DNA of 58,558 bases, from positions 1-58,558 of the forward strand of contig PMEM01000022.1 of assembly GCA_003155795.1 (NCBI GenBank), in the 5' to 3' direction. This stretch comes from Gemmatimonadota bacterium (lineage in GTDB: Bacteria > Gemmatimonadota > Gemmatimonadetes > Gemmatimonadales > Gemmatimonadaceae). The notes under the pieces were generated by a model that worked only from the letters and a program-made list of their open reading frames with translations, did not search any database and was not told the DNA's origin. Positions 34,938-44,291 of this stretch are shown piece after piece. Both the position numbers and the translations under genes were made by a program. Numbering within the stretch: position 1 is the stretch's first letter; each line of letters begins with the position of its first letter.

Positions 34938-35951
34938 GTGACCATGCTTACCCTCTTGATCGCCGCAATCAGCGGCGGTTCGAGTTATATCCTTACAGCC
35001 GCAATGCGCGCATACGCGCAGCGTCACGATCTGTTGGACCGACCGAACGCGCGGAGTTCTCATACAACGCCCACACCACGGGGCGGCGGAATAGCGATCG
35101 TAGTAGCGACGCTGATCGGATTCGCGTTATCTGCGTTAACGAACATCTCAGACACGCGCGAGCTGGTTGTTCTCGCTATCGGTACCGTAGTGATCGGAGC
35201 CATCGGCATCATGGACGATAGCCGCGGCGTCAAGGCTGCGCCGAGACTTGCGGTTCACGCAGCGGTTGCTATTTGGACTGTCGTTATGCTAAACGGGCTC
35301 CCAACGCTTCAGATTGGGCGCGATTACGTTCAACTCGGTATCACCGGGTCCGCACTGGCTGTGCTCGGGATTGTTTGGAGTATTAACCTGTTCAATTTCA
35401 TGGATGGGATCGACGGGCTCGCCGGTTCGCAGGCGGTTTTCGTGTTCGGCACGGCAGCGGCGTTGCTATTCTGGCGAGGTGATCACTCTCTCGGTGCCAT
35501 CTCTCTGTGTGTCTCGGGCTCCATCGCTGGTTTTCTTGCTTGGAATTGGCCGCCCGCCAAGATATTTATGGGCGATGTTGGGAGTGGTGTGATCGGATAT
35601 CTCGTCGCAGCCGTGGCGATCGCGTCGGAGAACCGGCGGTCCGTGCCGCTGTTGGCTTTTGTGATTGTCGCAGGCCTGTTCATCGCCGACGCAACCGTGA
35701 CCCTGCTTCGCCGCCGCGCACGCGGCGAGCGTCCCACCGAGGCACACCGCCAGCACGCGTACCAGAGGCTCAGTCGAGTATGGAACAGTCACCGTAAGGT
35801 CACCGTTGCGGCGCTGGCCGCAACAGCGTTTCTGGCTCTCCTCGCGACAGCCGGTACCGTCAAGAATGAACTCCTACTTCCGGCATTCTGCGTCGCGTGT
35901 GTCTTTGTCGCAGCGCTGATACTAACGATCGAAAGGCGCGCGCCCATGTAG
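34938..35951 (+). CDS. WecA/WbpL-like undecaprenyl-phosphate HexNAc-1-P transferase
   Basis: A 337-residue polytopic enzyme of the MraY/WecA superfamily. Seen: RSSHTTPTPRGGG, the Mg-binding GIMDDSRGV, NLFNFMDGIDGLAG near residue 149, KIFMGDVGSG and the HRQHAYQRL loop that reads the sugar; all catalytic Asp residues are present. It starts a glycan by transferring HexNAc-1-phosphate (GlcNAc, FucNAc or QuiNAc) to undecaprenyl phosphate. Its 3' end overlaps the convergent SDR by 30 bp. Confidence 0.93.
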   Translation: MTMLTLLIAAISGGSSYILTAAMRAYAQRHDLLDRPNARSSHTTPTPRGGGIAIVVATLIGFALSALTNISDTRELVVLAIGTVVIGAIGIMDDSRGVKAAPRLAVHAAVAIWTVVMLNGLPTLQIGRDYVQLGITGSALAVLGIVWSINLFNFMDGIDGLAGSQAVFVFGTAAALLFWRGDHSLGAISLCVSGSIAGFLAWNWPPAKIFMGDVGSGVIGYLVAAVAIASENRRSVPLLAFVIVAGLFIADATVTLLRRRARGERPTEAHRQHAYQRLSRVWNSHRKVTVAALAATAFLALLATAGTVKNELLLPAFCVACVFVAALILTIERRAPM

Positions 35952-36911
35952 GCTGCTGCGAGACGCCAGGAACCAACGCGCGGCACGCTGCAAGCCCTCG
36001 TCAAGACTAACCGGTGGGGCCCAGCCCAATAATTGCTGAGTTTTGCCGATCTCCACTTGCAGCGACGAACACAGACGCGATGCCACGTCCGACTTGCCGA
36101 CCAATCGCATCGCTCCACGCAGCAACCGAGGTGGGATATCAACCAACCTGGCTCGAGTACCCAAAGCAGCTGCCGTTCTACGCAAAAGCTCCGCTGTTGA
36201 TATATCCTCACCATCGCTAACAAGAAACACCTCGTTGGCAGCGGACGGGTGTTGTAAGCAGGTTGCGAGCAGATCAGTCAGGTTGTCCAGCGCGACCAAG
36301 CTTCGGCGATTATCAATCGCACCGAAAGGCATCGGAAAGCCCTGATGCAATCGGCGCATCATCGACAGAAAGTTTCCCTTCACCCCAGGGCCGTACACTA
36401 GAACCGGCCGAACAATGACCACTTCCATCCCCGTATCGAGAGCCAACTGGCGCAGTCCGCTTTCCGCTTCGTGCTTGGATAAGCCGTAGGGCTCGAACGG
36501 CGCAACCACGGCGTCGGACGAAAAGGGGTGACCTGGAAGCGTGTGCTCGCCATTGACCTTGATCGAACTTACGAAGACAAACCTTCGCACTCCAGCAGCA
36601 GCGGCCTGACGGGCGAGACTTAACGTTCCATCGACATTGACGCGCCGAAACTCGCCGAGCGGATTAGCGGCCGCCTCGTACATCACGTGGACGCGGGCCG
36701 CCGTGTGCACGACTACGTGCACGTCTTTTAGCGCATCGCGCCAGTTCGTGTCGGCCGCAAGGTCCCCGACCACCACGCGCTCGACTTCAGCACGCATATC
36801 CGAGCCGCCGGAACGCACAGCGCCCCGCAGCCGCAGCCGAGAATCCAAAGAGCATGTATCAAGAAACGCCTTTCCAAGGAAGCCGTTCGCTCCGGTAACC
36901 AGTACCAACAT
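35922..36911 (-). CDS. SDR family sugar reductase/epimerase (WbpV/FnlB-like)
   Basis: An extended SDR of about 329 residues: VTGANGFLGKAF, then VSSIKVNG (catalytic Ser) and EPYGLSK (YxxxK intact). It is most like WbpV/WbpK-type proteins that reduce 4-keto-6-deoxy-HexNAc nucleotides to QuiNAc or FucNAc. This fits its neighbours, a WecA/WbpL-like transferase and a WbuB-like GT4. The 4,6-dehydratase that would feed it is not in this window. ATG at 36911 avoids the 11-bp overlap that the ATG at 36923 would make. Confidence 0.78.
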   Translation of the reverse strand: MLVLVTGANGFLGKAFLDTCSLDSRLRLRGAVRSGGSDMRAEVERVVVGDLAADTNWRDALKDVHVVVHTAARVHVMYEAAANPLGEFRRVNVDGTLSLARQAAAAGVRRFVFVSSIKVNGEHTLPGHPFSSDAVVAPFEPYGLSKHEAESGLRQLALDTGMEVVIVRPVLVYGPGVKGNFLSMMRRLHQGFPMPFGAIDNRRSLVALDNLTDLLATCLQHPSAANEVFLVSDGEDISTAELLRRTAAALGTRARLVDIPPRLLRGAMRLVGKSDVASRLCSSLQVEIGKTQQLLGWAPPVSLDEGLQRAARWFLASRSSLHGRAPFDR

Positions 36912-36912
36912 C

Positions 36913-38097
36913 TTAGCACCCATTCGCTAGCGCCATGATGTCTTCCGCAAGCGCGCGACTGATATTGGATCGGGCGTACTTGTCAATGAACTCGGGCCGC
37001 GGAGTAAACTGGAACCGCAACTTCCGAAACGCTCGAACCGCACCGGCGACATCGCAGGGATAAAACACGGCGGAGTTGCTTATCTCATTGGTAACGAACT
37101 CGGCTGGATAACCTGATACGCCGGCCCAAACAGGCTTTCCAACAGCGGCGTATTCGAAGACTTTGGATGGGAGAACTTTTTTGAATGCCTCGTGATCGTT
37201 TAGATGGAGGAACAGCACATCTGCCGCACGATACTCGGCGAGGAGATCGGCTCGATCAAGCGGCTGAAGCAGTTCGACGTTCGACACGCCGCTCGCCAGT
37301 ATGGCGGCCTCGAGCGCTGGCTTACGTCCGCCGTCTCCAATGATCCTGAAGCGGATAGCCGAACCCATTGTCTTCGCCAGCGACGGTACAATCGAATGCA
37401 ATCCCTGCCCTTCACCAATGTTGCCGGCGTACAAAACCGTTAACGGCCTACCGTCATTCGCTGACGCTGGCGTCGGCATGATCGCGGAACTCTCGGTAAA
37501 CTCGGGATCGATTCCATTCGTGAAATACGAAAATGCTTTTGCTGGATAGCGTCGCCGAAAATAGCCAGCGAATCCGGGCGAGACGAGGTTTACCTTATCG
37601 GCGCTTTGGACGGCCCATTTTTCCAGCGTCGACATCACGGGTTCCAATATCCACGTCACCTTGCGCGGCAGAACATCCTGAATCGTGTCGACGAATATGT
37701 CTCGAATGTCCAGATACAACTTCGCATGCAGCTTACGCGCGATCCACGCGCCTAGCGCTGCCGTCATCAAGCGACTGGATGTTGCGAAAACGATATCGAA
37801 CTCGCGACCACCCGTCAATTTCACCACCTCGCGCGAAAACCGCAGGAACGCTTTCGACTGGTCGAGCAGCCCGCTCCGATGTGGTGGAAGGACAATGCGC
37901 GAAATAGCGAGATTGCCATCTCGTTCCAGGTTCGGCGCATCTACTACATACGAGTGGTACCTGTTTGGAACAGACGTGATGACGTCGATTGTAGAGTCCG
38001 GCGCCAGCTTTCGAAGAGCTTCCACGAGCCCCGTGGTGCGAAAAGAGCACGCACTCAGATCCGGCCGGAAATAGAAACTCAGCACGAGAATCTTCAC
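36913..38097 (-). CDS. Glycosyltransferase family 4 (WbuB-like)
   Basis: A 394-residue GT-B enzyme beginning VKILVLSFYFRPDLSA. The block KLYLDIRDIFVDTIQDVL near residue 135 is a hallmark of WbuB-like L-fucosamine-type transferases; VLYAGNIGEGQGLHSIVPSL and the ADVLFLHLNDHEAFKKVLPSK region (E/K donor site) follow. GTG at 38097 overlaps the heparinase stop as GTGA; the longer frame to 38196 is unlikely. Sugar specificity is inferred. Confidence 0.88.
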   Translation of the reverse strand: MKILVLSFYFRPDLSACSFRTTGLVEALRKLAPDSTIDVITSVPNRYHSYVVDAPNLERDGNLAISRIVLPPHRSGLLDQSKAFLRFSREVVKLTGGREFDIVFATSSRLMTAALGAWIARKLHAKLYLDIRDIFVDTIQDVLPRKVTWILEPVMSTLEKWAVQSADKVNLVSPGFAGYFRRRYPAKAFSYFTNGIDPEFTESSAIMPTPASANDGRPLTVLYAGNIGEGQGLHSIVPSLAKTMGSAIRFRIIGDGGRKPALEAAILASGVSNVELLQPLDRADLLAEYRAADVLFLHLNDHEAFKKVLPSKVFEYAAVGKPVWAGVSGYPAEFVTNEISNSAVFYPCDVAGAVRAFRKLRFQFTPRPEFIDKYARSNISRALAEDIMALANGC

Positions 38098-39755
38098 GCG
38101 GCGACGTCCCAGCTGAAGCGCGTATGGACCGATGCGCCCGTAAAGCTCACGGCCACGCACAAACTCGGCACGGAGGCACCAAACTCCGGGTGCCATGTCG
38201 ATTCCATTACACTCAAAATCCCGCCGCTGACCAGGACGGCCACCGTTCTATCGCCCGGCAGGAACAACGTGAGCGTGTTAGTCGCAGATCCGAACTCCGA
38301 GCCGGATACTTTGATAGACGGGTGGAGGTGAAACAACGCTTCAGCACTCTTGAAAGAGCCCGTAACATCGTCGTCGATGTCAAGCGCCCCTACGCCAAAT
38401 TGCCAACGACGTGTGTGCGTGACACGTCCGGGCAGCCGCCGATAGCCGTCGTGGCCGCAGCGTACCTGCGTCAATTCTCCCTGGAACACTTCCAGACCAA
38501 TTGGCCGAGCGCGTTGCGCGACCCGAAAGCCACCCCAGACTTTGGACGAATCGTGGCCATCGACAACTATAGTATTGTGCGCTCGTGTACCGCGCTGGCG
38601 GAGCCGTTCCGGCCCACTCCCGTACTCCGACGTGCCCGAGTTCACTAGCACTCGCTGGCCGAACACGGAAAGTTCGAAAGAAAGCGTGTCCGCGTGCGCA
38701 TGCGCGGGCAGGTAGTCTGGACCGATCGGCGCCACGTCGATGATCGCTACAGATTCCGGGGACTCGACGCGGATGTAGCCACTCGCGCTGAGTTGCGTGA
38801 GTCCGTTCGATACCTGGGCAGGCTGGACTAGCCCAAGTCTAGCCGTGTATTTCTCAAGTTCGACGGGCGTTGGCGCTATGCCGAATGCTGCATCGTTGAA
38901 GAAGGCAATCTCTCCGTCCGGATGCGACATCGCGCGAAGCCACCGATGCATCGGTGCAATCAGGGCTGCCCACGATTCGAGAGCTGCGCGCATCTGAGCG
39001 GGAACTGCATCCGGCCAAGTCGAAGCGACATTGTGGATGTCGGCCAGATCTTCCAGCGCCAGCGCGTGATACATCGGGCTCCGCTCGAAATGTCCACCGT
39101 CCGCCAGTATCTGTTCCGGAACTTGCTGCTTCAGTATTTCGAACCCGGCGTCCAACCATCCCTTCGCTTCAGGTCCGTCGAAGTAGAGTCCCGCAAAAAA
39201 TAGCGCCTTCGCATTCGAGAAGAGATGATTCCCGAGTAAATGTCTCTCAATCCTGGCCGACAACCAGCGGGTCTGTACGGCGAGACTGGCCACACAGTCA
39301 GGTGGCAACGTGTTGCCACTCAATGCCCACTTGACCCAGTTGACGATGCGTAATGACGTCGGATACGGCTCCCATCCAGTCCCCCGTCCCGGCGGATTAT
39401 CGCGCACCCATTTCTGGAGCAAAGCAGAATGCCAGTCTCTGCGTTCCTCCGAACCCTCGGCGTTCAGGTCGTCAAAGTAATGAAGGTTGTACCGCCACAA
39501 CTTGGGGAGTTCAGGATCATCCCACTGATCCCCATCCAGATCCCGTGCAACATTCAGAAAGCGGAATGTTTGAGGACCTATCAAGGTCGCGTGGCGGCGC
39601 GCCGGCACGACGAAGCGCCGCCCCAACGATACGCGAACGGGCGGCGGCGGTGCAGCATCAACACTTGGTCTCGAAAGTCGAAACAGCAGGCGTCCGTAGA
39701 TTTGCTGCAGCCGCAGGTGGCGGAGCGTGTGCCAGTACGTGGTTATTTCAGTCAC
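38094..39755 (-). CDS. Heparinase II/III family protein
   Basis: A 553-residue protein with an N-terminal (alpha/alpha) toroid and a C-terminal beta-sandwich. Seen: YWHTLRHLRLQQIYGRLLFRL at the start (read in parts), WRYNLHYFDDLNA, WEPYPTSLRIVNW, GNHLFSNAKALFFAG, FERSPMYHALALEDL and HAHADTLSFELS, where Asn, Tyr and His are the usual lyase residues. There is no clear signal peptide. In EPS clusters this family is thought to cut or edit the polymer. GTG start overlapping the broken upstream paralogue by 4 bases. Confidence 0.9.
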   Translation of the reverse strand: MTEITTYWHTLRHLRLQQIYGRLLFRLSRPSVDAAPPPPVRVSLGRRFVVPARRHATLIGPQTFRFLNVARDLDGDQWDDPELPKLWRYNLHYFDDLNAEGSEERRDWHSALLQKWVRDNPPGRGTGWEPYPTSLRIVNWVKWALSGNTLPPDCVASLAVQTRWLSARIERHLLGNHLFSNAKALFFAGLYFDGPEAKGWLDAGFEILKQQVPEQILADGGHFERSPMYHALALEDLADIHNVASTWPDAVPAQMRAALESWAALIAPMHRWLRAMSHPDGEIAFFNDAAFGIAPTPVELEKYTARLGLVQPAQVSNGLTQLSASGYIRVESPESVAIIDVAPIGPDYLPAHAHADTLSFELSVFGQRVLVNSGTSEYGSGPERLRQRGTRAHNTIVVDGHDSSKVWGGFRVAQRARPIGLEVFQGELTQVRCGHDGYRRLPGRVTHTRRWQFGVGALDIDDDVTGSFKSAEALFHLHPSIKVSGSEFGSATNTLTLFLPGDRTVAVLVSGGILSVMESTWHPEFGASVPSLCVAVSFTGASVHTRFSWDVAA

Positions 39756-40797
39756 GATACCGGCATCGTTCCACAGCGTCCTCGTTGGTTAGCTCCCATG
39801 GGTATCGGTCGGCGGCGGCGCCATATCTCCACGACGCTTAACGTGTCGAGCATCAATCGGTGGTAATTAACTGAATACTGACTGCAGCTGCCGTCGCGTT
39901 CGATGAGACGCTGCGCTCGCTCTTCCAACCAACGTCTGCCATTCCTTTCCCACCGCGTGCCCACCGGATGGCCGAGTGCCGCGAGCCACCTGCCGCCGAT
40001 GAAGAGCGCAGCGGCTTCGGACGTCCCGTGATTGTTGTCCTGGCCCACGGCGTAGCCAATCTTCGGCGCGACCGGCGCATGTGCGCCGTAACTAACGCGA
40101 CCAGCTCGGCGCGCGCGGATCGTGTTTGTGTGAGCAGCAAAGCCGCGACCGCAAGGTGCATGACTCGAACCGAGCTTTCCTGGCCGCATTTCCAATTGCG
40201 GCCGCGGTACGGTGGATTCTTTGAACACCAATCGGCCGGCAAATCGTTCAGGAGCGCGAGCGCCTCGCGATCGCCTGTGCGCGAGTCTTGCGCGAATTTC
40301 ATAACCCAACCAAACCGGGACGCCTCCCAAACTGTCTTGACGTCGCCGAGCTGAGAATCGAAATCGGGAATCTCCCACCACGCAATGTCGGCATGGCTCG
40401 CGCGCACGCCGTTGAACGGATTCCGGTGCCACTCAGGCGCTCTCTCCGAAGCCGCCGTGAACCAATCGAAATATTCGACTGGTCCGACGCCATCGGGAGT
40501 AGGAAGGGCAGTTGCCGCCGGCGGAAGATCGAAGAATGGTCCGACAAGAGACGTCGCCGACGCGATTCTCTGAGCCGGATGCATACCGCCGCGCAACAAC
40601 AGTCGATACCGGGCGACCCTGGCCACGTTGCGCACGCCAAGCGCAAGAATGGTGCGGGCCTTGGTAAAGAGGAGGAGTACGAAGCTAATCGTTCTCACCT
40701 GAGTTGGTTTCGAAAGTTGGCAAGACCTGCCCAACCGAACATACTTCCAGCGTTTTCGCAGCCGTCGAGTTCGTCGTGGAGAGCGCAACGATTTCAA
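39752..40797 (-). pseudogene. Broken heparinase II/III-like gene
   Basis: Two overlapping frames together give one heparinase-type N-terminal toroid. The first (from 40797) has YFDWFTAASERAPEW, WWEIPDFDSQLGDVKTVWEASRFGW in parts, and ends its family match at LVTAHMRR; the match resumes in another frame with IGYAVGQDNNHGTSEAAALF. A one-base change at about 40066-40080 would join them. The rest (the beta-sandwich, about 300 residues) is absent: the frame stops at 39752 after SQYSVNYHRLMLDTLSVVE. The downstream GTGA overlap belongs to the second frame. A sequencing error could explain the frameshift, not the missing end. Confidence 0.8.
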
Positions 40798-40817
40798 TGT
40801 TTCATAATCGTCGCGGG

Positions 40818-42941
40818 TTAGCGGGCGGCGATCTGGATCGAAACCCGGCTGACCTCGAGGATCTCGTCGAACGGAATCGGCGTCGGCTTCCCGTTCACCA
40901 CGGCATCAACGTACGCCGCGGCACACGCACTCTGGCCCTTGTCCTGCCGCCAGAGATTCATTGACTTGAACTCCGGCCAGCCGAACCCGGTGAGCCTACG
41001 GTAGTTATCGAGTTGGAGAACACGGCCGCACGCGAACACCTCCAGTCGTTCTTTCGGGAAGGTTTTACTTGCGTTGGAAAAGTAGTGAACCGTGCCGATC
41101 GATCCGTCAGCGAAAGTGAGCTGAATCGAGACAGTATCCTGCGCACCGGAATCCAGTGTTACGATATGATAACCAGTGATGGACACGCCAGCGAGGAAAC
41201 GAAGTAGATCGACGAAGTGGCACCCTTCGCCAATGATGCGCCCACCGCCAACGGTCGGATCCTGAGCCCAGTGATCGGGCGGTAGCGAACCGGCGTTAAC
41301 CGTCATCACAAAGGCCTTTGGGCCTGTAACACCAGTGAGCAGATCTTTGATCTTTTTCACTTGCGGAGCGAAGCGACGATTGAATCCAATCATCACACGG
41401 GGAGGGATCCCGCGCTCCACAATGCTCGCGTACAGTGCCTCGATCTCCGACAACTCGTCGAGTGTTAGACAGAGTGGCTTCTCGACGAAGACGTTTTTGC
41501 AAGCTCTGAGCGACTGCATGACCAGTCGCGCATGGCTGTCGTGGCGCGTCGTGACAACGATGGTATGAACGTTGGGATCCGCGAATAGAATGTCGGTGTC
41601 CGTCGTCGTCTCCGCAAAACCAAATTTACGACCGGCATATAGACCACTGACTCCGGCGCTTGACGCAACGGTGCGCAACTCTGCACCCGCTGCCTTGAAG
41701 GCCGGAATCAGCACCGCCGTCGCATAATTACCAGCGCCGATGAAGCCAACTATGGCACGATTGCTCCCAGATGTCTCAGGTGCGTTCACGTGCACCGTAC
41801 GCTCGCGTAACGTGTCTTCGGGCCGCTCCGCCAAATTGGGGTACTCGAGCAGGATTCCCAACGATGGCTCCGAGCCGGTCACCACTTCGTATGCTCGAGC
41901 CGCTTCGGTGATCGAAAATCTGTGCGAAATCAGCGGCTTCATATCGAGACGCCGGTCTGCCATCATGTCGAGCACCGCTTCGAAGTTGCGCTGTTCCGTC
42001 CAGCGCACAAAGCCCACCGGATAATCGTGGCCCTGTTGTTCATAAGCCGGATCTCCCTTCCCCGGACCGGTCGAGTTCGAGACCTGCAGACGGATCTCCT
42101 TTCTGAAAAAAGCCTCGCGCACCAAGTGGAGTCCGGTTACGCCAACCTGAATCACGCGTCCGCGCACACGGCACATTTCGGCGGCTTCGTTCATGATCTC
42201 GCTTGCCTTGCTGGCTGCGCAGACGAGCACGCCGTCAACGCCTCGTCCTCGCGAAAAGCTGCGGGCTGCCGAAGCCGCGTCTTCTCCGCTTGAGAGATCG
42301 ACCACTTCAGCACCGAATTGCCGTGCCGCCGAAAGCTTGGCCGGATCGTAATCCACACCCAGCACCCGGCATCCGTTCGCACGCAGAATCTGGACACAGA
42401 TGAGCCCGATGAGTCCGAGCCCCGTCACGACGAAGCACTCACCGATGGTGGGATCGAGGAGACGGATTCCTTGCAAGCCAATTCCGCCCATCGTGGCGAA
42501 CGCTGCTTCCTCAGCGGTCACGCCGTTCGGCACCTTCGCGCAGAGATTCTGCGGGATACGAGCGACGCTCGCGTGGCTTCCGTTGCCGGCCACCATGTCA
42601 CCGACGCGAAGTCCTTGAATCCCCTTTCCCACCTCGATGACTGTTCCGGCGCAACTGTACCCGAGCGCCATCGGCTGATCGAGTTTGCTGGATACCGCGT
42701 TGAACGTTGCAGCGACCCCGTCTGTCCTTGCCTTTTCTAGCACCTGCCGCACCTTGTCGGGCTGCTGAAGTGTCTTCCCGACAATGGACGACCGGCCAAA
42801 TTTGATGAGCATTCGGTCGGTTCCGCTCGAGATCACACTGCATTCGGTGCGGACAAGCACAGTTCCCGGCGCGACGGATGGACATGGAACCTCGGCAGTT
42901 TCGATCCGTCCGTTGCTGGGTGTTGCCAGGACAATCTTCAT
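40818..42941 (-). CDS. Bidomain zinc-type dehydrogenase / Gfo-Idh-MocA oxidoreductase
   Basis: A 707-residue fusion. Residues 1-370 are a medium-chain dehydrogenase: GroES-like part, then the Rossmann motif VVTGLGLIGL near residue 176. Residues about 395-707 are a Gfo/Idh/MocA protein: GFIGAGNYATAVL near 399 and the FVEKPLCL motif near 485. This fusion is recurrent in EPS clusters next to heparinase genes and may oxidise or reduce a nucleotide sugar or glycan intermediate. The classical catalytic zinc Cys/His set is not obvious, so the first half may be non-catalytic or altered. The reaction is not known. Confidence 0.9.
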   Translation of the reverse strand: MKIVLATPSNGRIETAEVPCPSVAPGTVLVRTECSVISSGTDRMLIKFGRSSIVGKTLQQPDKVRQVLEKARTDGVAATFNAVSSKLDQPMALGYSCAGTVIEVGKGIQGLRVGDMVAGNGSHASVARIPQNLCAKVPNGVTAEEAAFATMGGIGLQGIRLLDPTIGECFVVTGLGLIGLICVQILRANGCRVLGVDYDPAKLSAARQFGAEVVDLSSGEDAASAARSFSRGRGVDGVLVCAASKASEIMNEAAEMCRVRGRVIQVGVTGLHLVREAFFRKEIRLQVSNSTGPGKGDPAYEQQGHDYPVGFVRWTEQRNFEAVLDMMADRRLDMKPLISHRFSITEAARAYEVVTGSEPSLGILLEYPNLAERPEDTLRERTVHVNAPETSGSNRAIVGFIGAGNYATAVLIPAFKAAGAELRTVASSAGVSGLYAGRKFGFAETTTDTDILFADPNVHTIVVTTRHDSHARLVMQSLRACKNVFVEKPLCLTLDELSEIEALYASIVERGIPPRVMIGFNRRFAPQVKKIKDLLTGVTGPKAFVMTVNAGSLPPDHWAQDPTVGGGRIIGEGCHFVDLLRFLAGVSITGYHIVTLDSGAQDTVSIQLTFADGSIGTVHYFSNASKTFPKERLEVFACGRVLQLDNYRRLTGFGWPEFKSMNLWRQDKGQSACAAAYVDAVVNGKPTPIPFDEILEVSRVSIQIAAR

Positions 42942-42966
42942 GGCGTCTTTCCGAAACCGGGCATCA

Positions 42967-43791
42967 TCATCGGGATGTTTGTGCCGTAGAAATGGTTCGG
43001 CGGCTCAGCCGATATTCGACTACTTCCCTGAGCGCCGGCGACATAATAAAGAACTGCTTTCCATCTTCCGGTGACTGCGGTCGCAGAGCGATCGCGTCTT
43101 CAAGATATCCAACTGTGGCGCTCACGAGCACTGACGGCATCTGATATTCAATCCGGCCGCGGAGACGGCTGACCGTATCCCCTGTTCGAGGAGGTACAAA
43201 ATGGTTCATCAGAATCGGTCCCGTGTCTACGCCGGAATCCATCAGGTGGACGCAACAGCCGGTACTGTCGGCGTCGCCGCATAGAAGCGCCCACTCTGGC
43301 AGATCCATCCCTCGGTATCTGGGGAGAATTCCCATGTGGCAGTTGAGAACGCCCTTGGGGGTCGCGTCGAGTAGTGGCTGCCTCAGGAGTCCGCCGCCAG
43401 TGAAGACGATTGCCTGAGCGGACGACGCCTTCACCCAGGCAACGAAATCGGCGTCGTTAAAGTCATAGCAGTAGCGGATAGGGATGCCATTACGGCGGCA
43501 GAGCGCGGGTACGCTCTCCCGTTGAATACTACTTTCTGCCAGGAATGCGGAGAGTGAGTTGCGGGCCGAGCCACCATCCGCGAGCCTGCGCCACAACAGT
43601 TTTCTGCAAACTTTCTTTATCAGGCGCGCACCATCTCTCCGACCCTCGAAGAGAACTCGGCTCGGGTTCATTAGTCTGCGAAATCCGATTCCTGCCACTT
43701 CGGTGCCCGCGCGCGTGAGTAGGACCAGGGTGGCGAGTGTGTAGAGACTGTACGGGTTCGGAGATAGGAGGATGACGCGTTTTGGTTTCAT
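42967..43791 (-). CDS. Formyltransferase family protein
   Basis: A 274-residue protein with a Formyl_trans_N core: GVLNCHMGILPRYRG near residue 150 supplies the Asn-x-His pair, and LMDSGVDTGPIL near 185 the catalytic Asp. Such enzymes use N10-formyl-THF to formylate amino sugars (as WbkC, VioF, ArnA do). The N-terminus (VILLSPNPYSLYTLATLVLL) lacks the normal ArnA start, and the enzyme is shorter than Met-tRNA formyltransferase, whose C-terminal domain is missing. Predicted: N-formylation of an amino sugar of this glycan. The start overlaps the next gene's stop (ATGA). Confidence 0.88.
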   Translation of the reverse strand: MKPKRVILLSPNPYSLYTLATLVLLTRAGTEVAGIGFRRLMNPSRVLFEGRRDGARLIKKVCRKLLWRRLADGGSARNSLSAFLAESSIQRESVPALCRRNGIPIRYCYDFNDADFVAWVKASSAQAIVFTGGGLLRQPLLDATPKGVLNCHMGILPRYRGMDLPEWALLCGDADSTGCCVHLMDSGVDTGPILMNHFVPPRTGDTVSRLRGRIEYQMPSVLVSATVGYLEDAIALRPQSPEDGKQFFIMSPALREVVEYRLSRRTISTAQTSR

Positions 43792-44291
43792 GGCTGGCTA
43801 TAGCGTTGCACGCATTCGTCGCTGACGTCGGCTACGGCAGCTGCGAGTGCAGCAATGCCCTCCGTCGCGTGGGTCCGCCTGACGCTTCGGAACAACCGCG
43901 ATTTGCGGATTTTTAGAACCGTGTTCAACAGTCGTGGGTCGCTGTAAACAAGATGACCTTCCAGTAACAGCGCCGCAGTGGCCACCGTCGCAGGGGCGGC
44001 CGCCGCACCCCATTTCCCCCGCATTCGTCGGTCGAGACGCCAGACGTTCAGCTCGCAGAAACGGAGCGCGGCCTCCACCCACATTCCCGCTTCATTCGGA
44101 GCCACGGCGCCGCCATACAGACTCCACCGCAGACTCTGGAGATGCGCCAGGGAAATATTTTTGTATTGCGGCCGCTGCATCGCCGGGAACGACGCATCCT
44201 CCGGGATTTCGACGCGCGAGCCTACCGCGAGGGCGCGCAAGGAACTCGCTCCTGGACCTGTCGGTAAATCGCTTTGCGGGGGCGCCGTCAT
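43788..44291 (-). CDS. Conserved-looking protein of unknown function
   Basis: A 167-residue protein with no recognised motif. It has an N-terminal low-complexity part, a Trp/Tyr-rich SLRWSLYGGAVAPNEAGMWVEAALRF stretch (read in parts), and an Ala-rich helical tail. There is no signal peptide or membrane helix. It is locked between the formyltransferase and the Asp-box gene by ATGA overlaps at both ends; the ATG at 44291 is chosen for that reason. Coupling makes a role in the same modification likely; the activity is unknown. Confidence 0.6.
   Translation of the reverse strand: MTAPPQSDLPTGPGASSLRALAVGSRVEIPEDASFPAMQRPQYKNISLAHLQSLRWSLYGGAVAPNEAGMWVEAALRFCELNVWRLDRRMRGKWGAAAAPATVATAALLLEGHLVYSDPRLLNTVLKIRKSRLFRSVRRTHATEGIAALAAAVADVSDECVQRYSQP

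Noticed and set aside
39752..40432. Reading the 226-codon frame as a separate gene
   Set aside because: Only its second half resembles a protein family; its first half is the out-of-frame shadow of the toroid domain read in the other frame.
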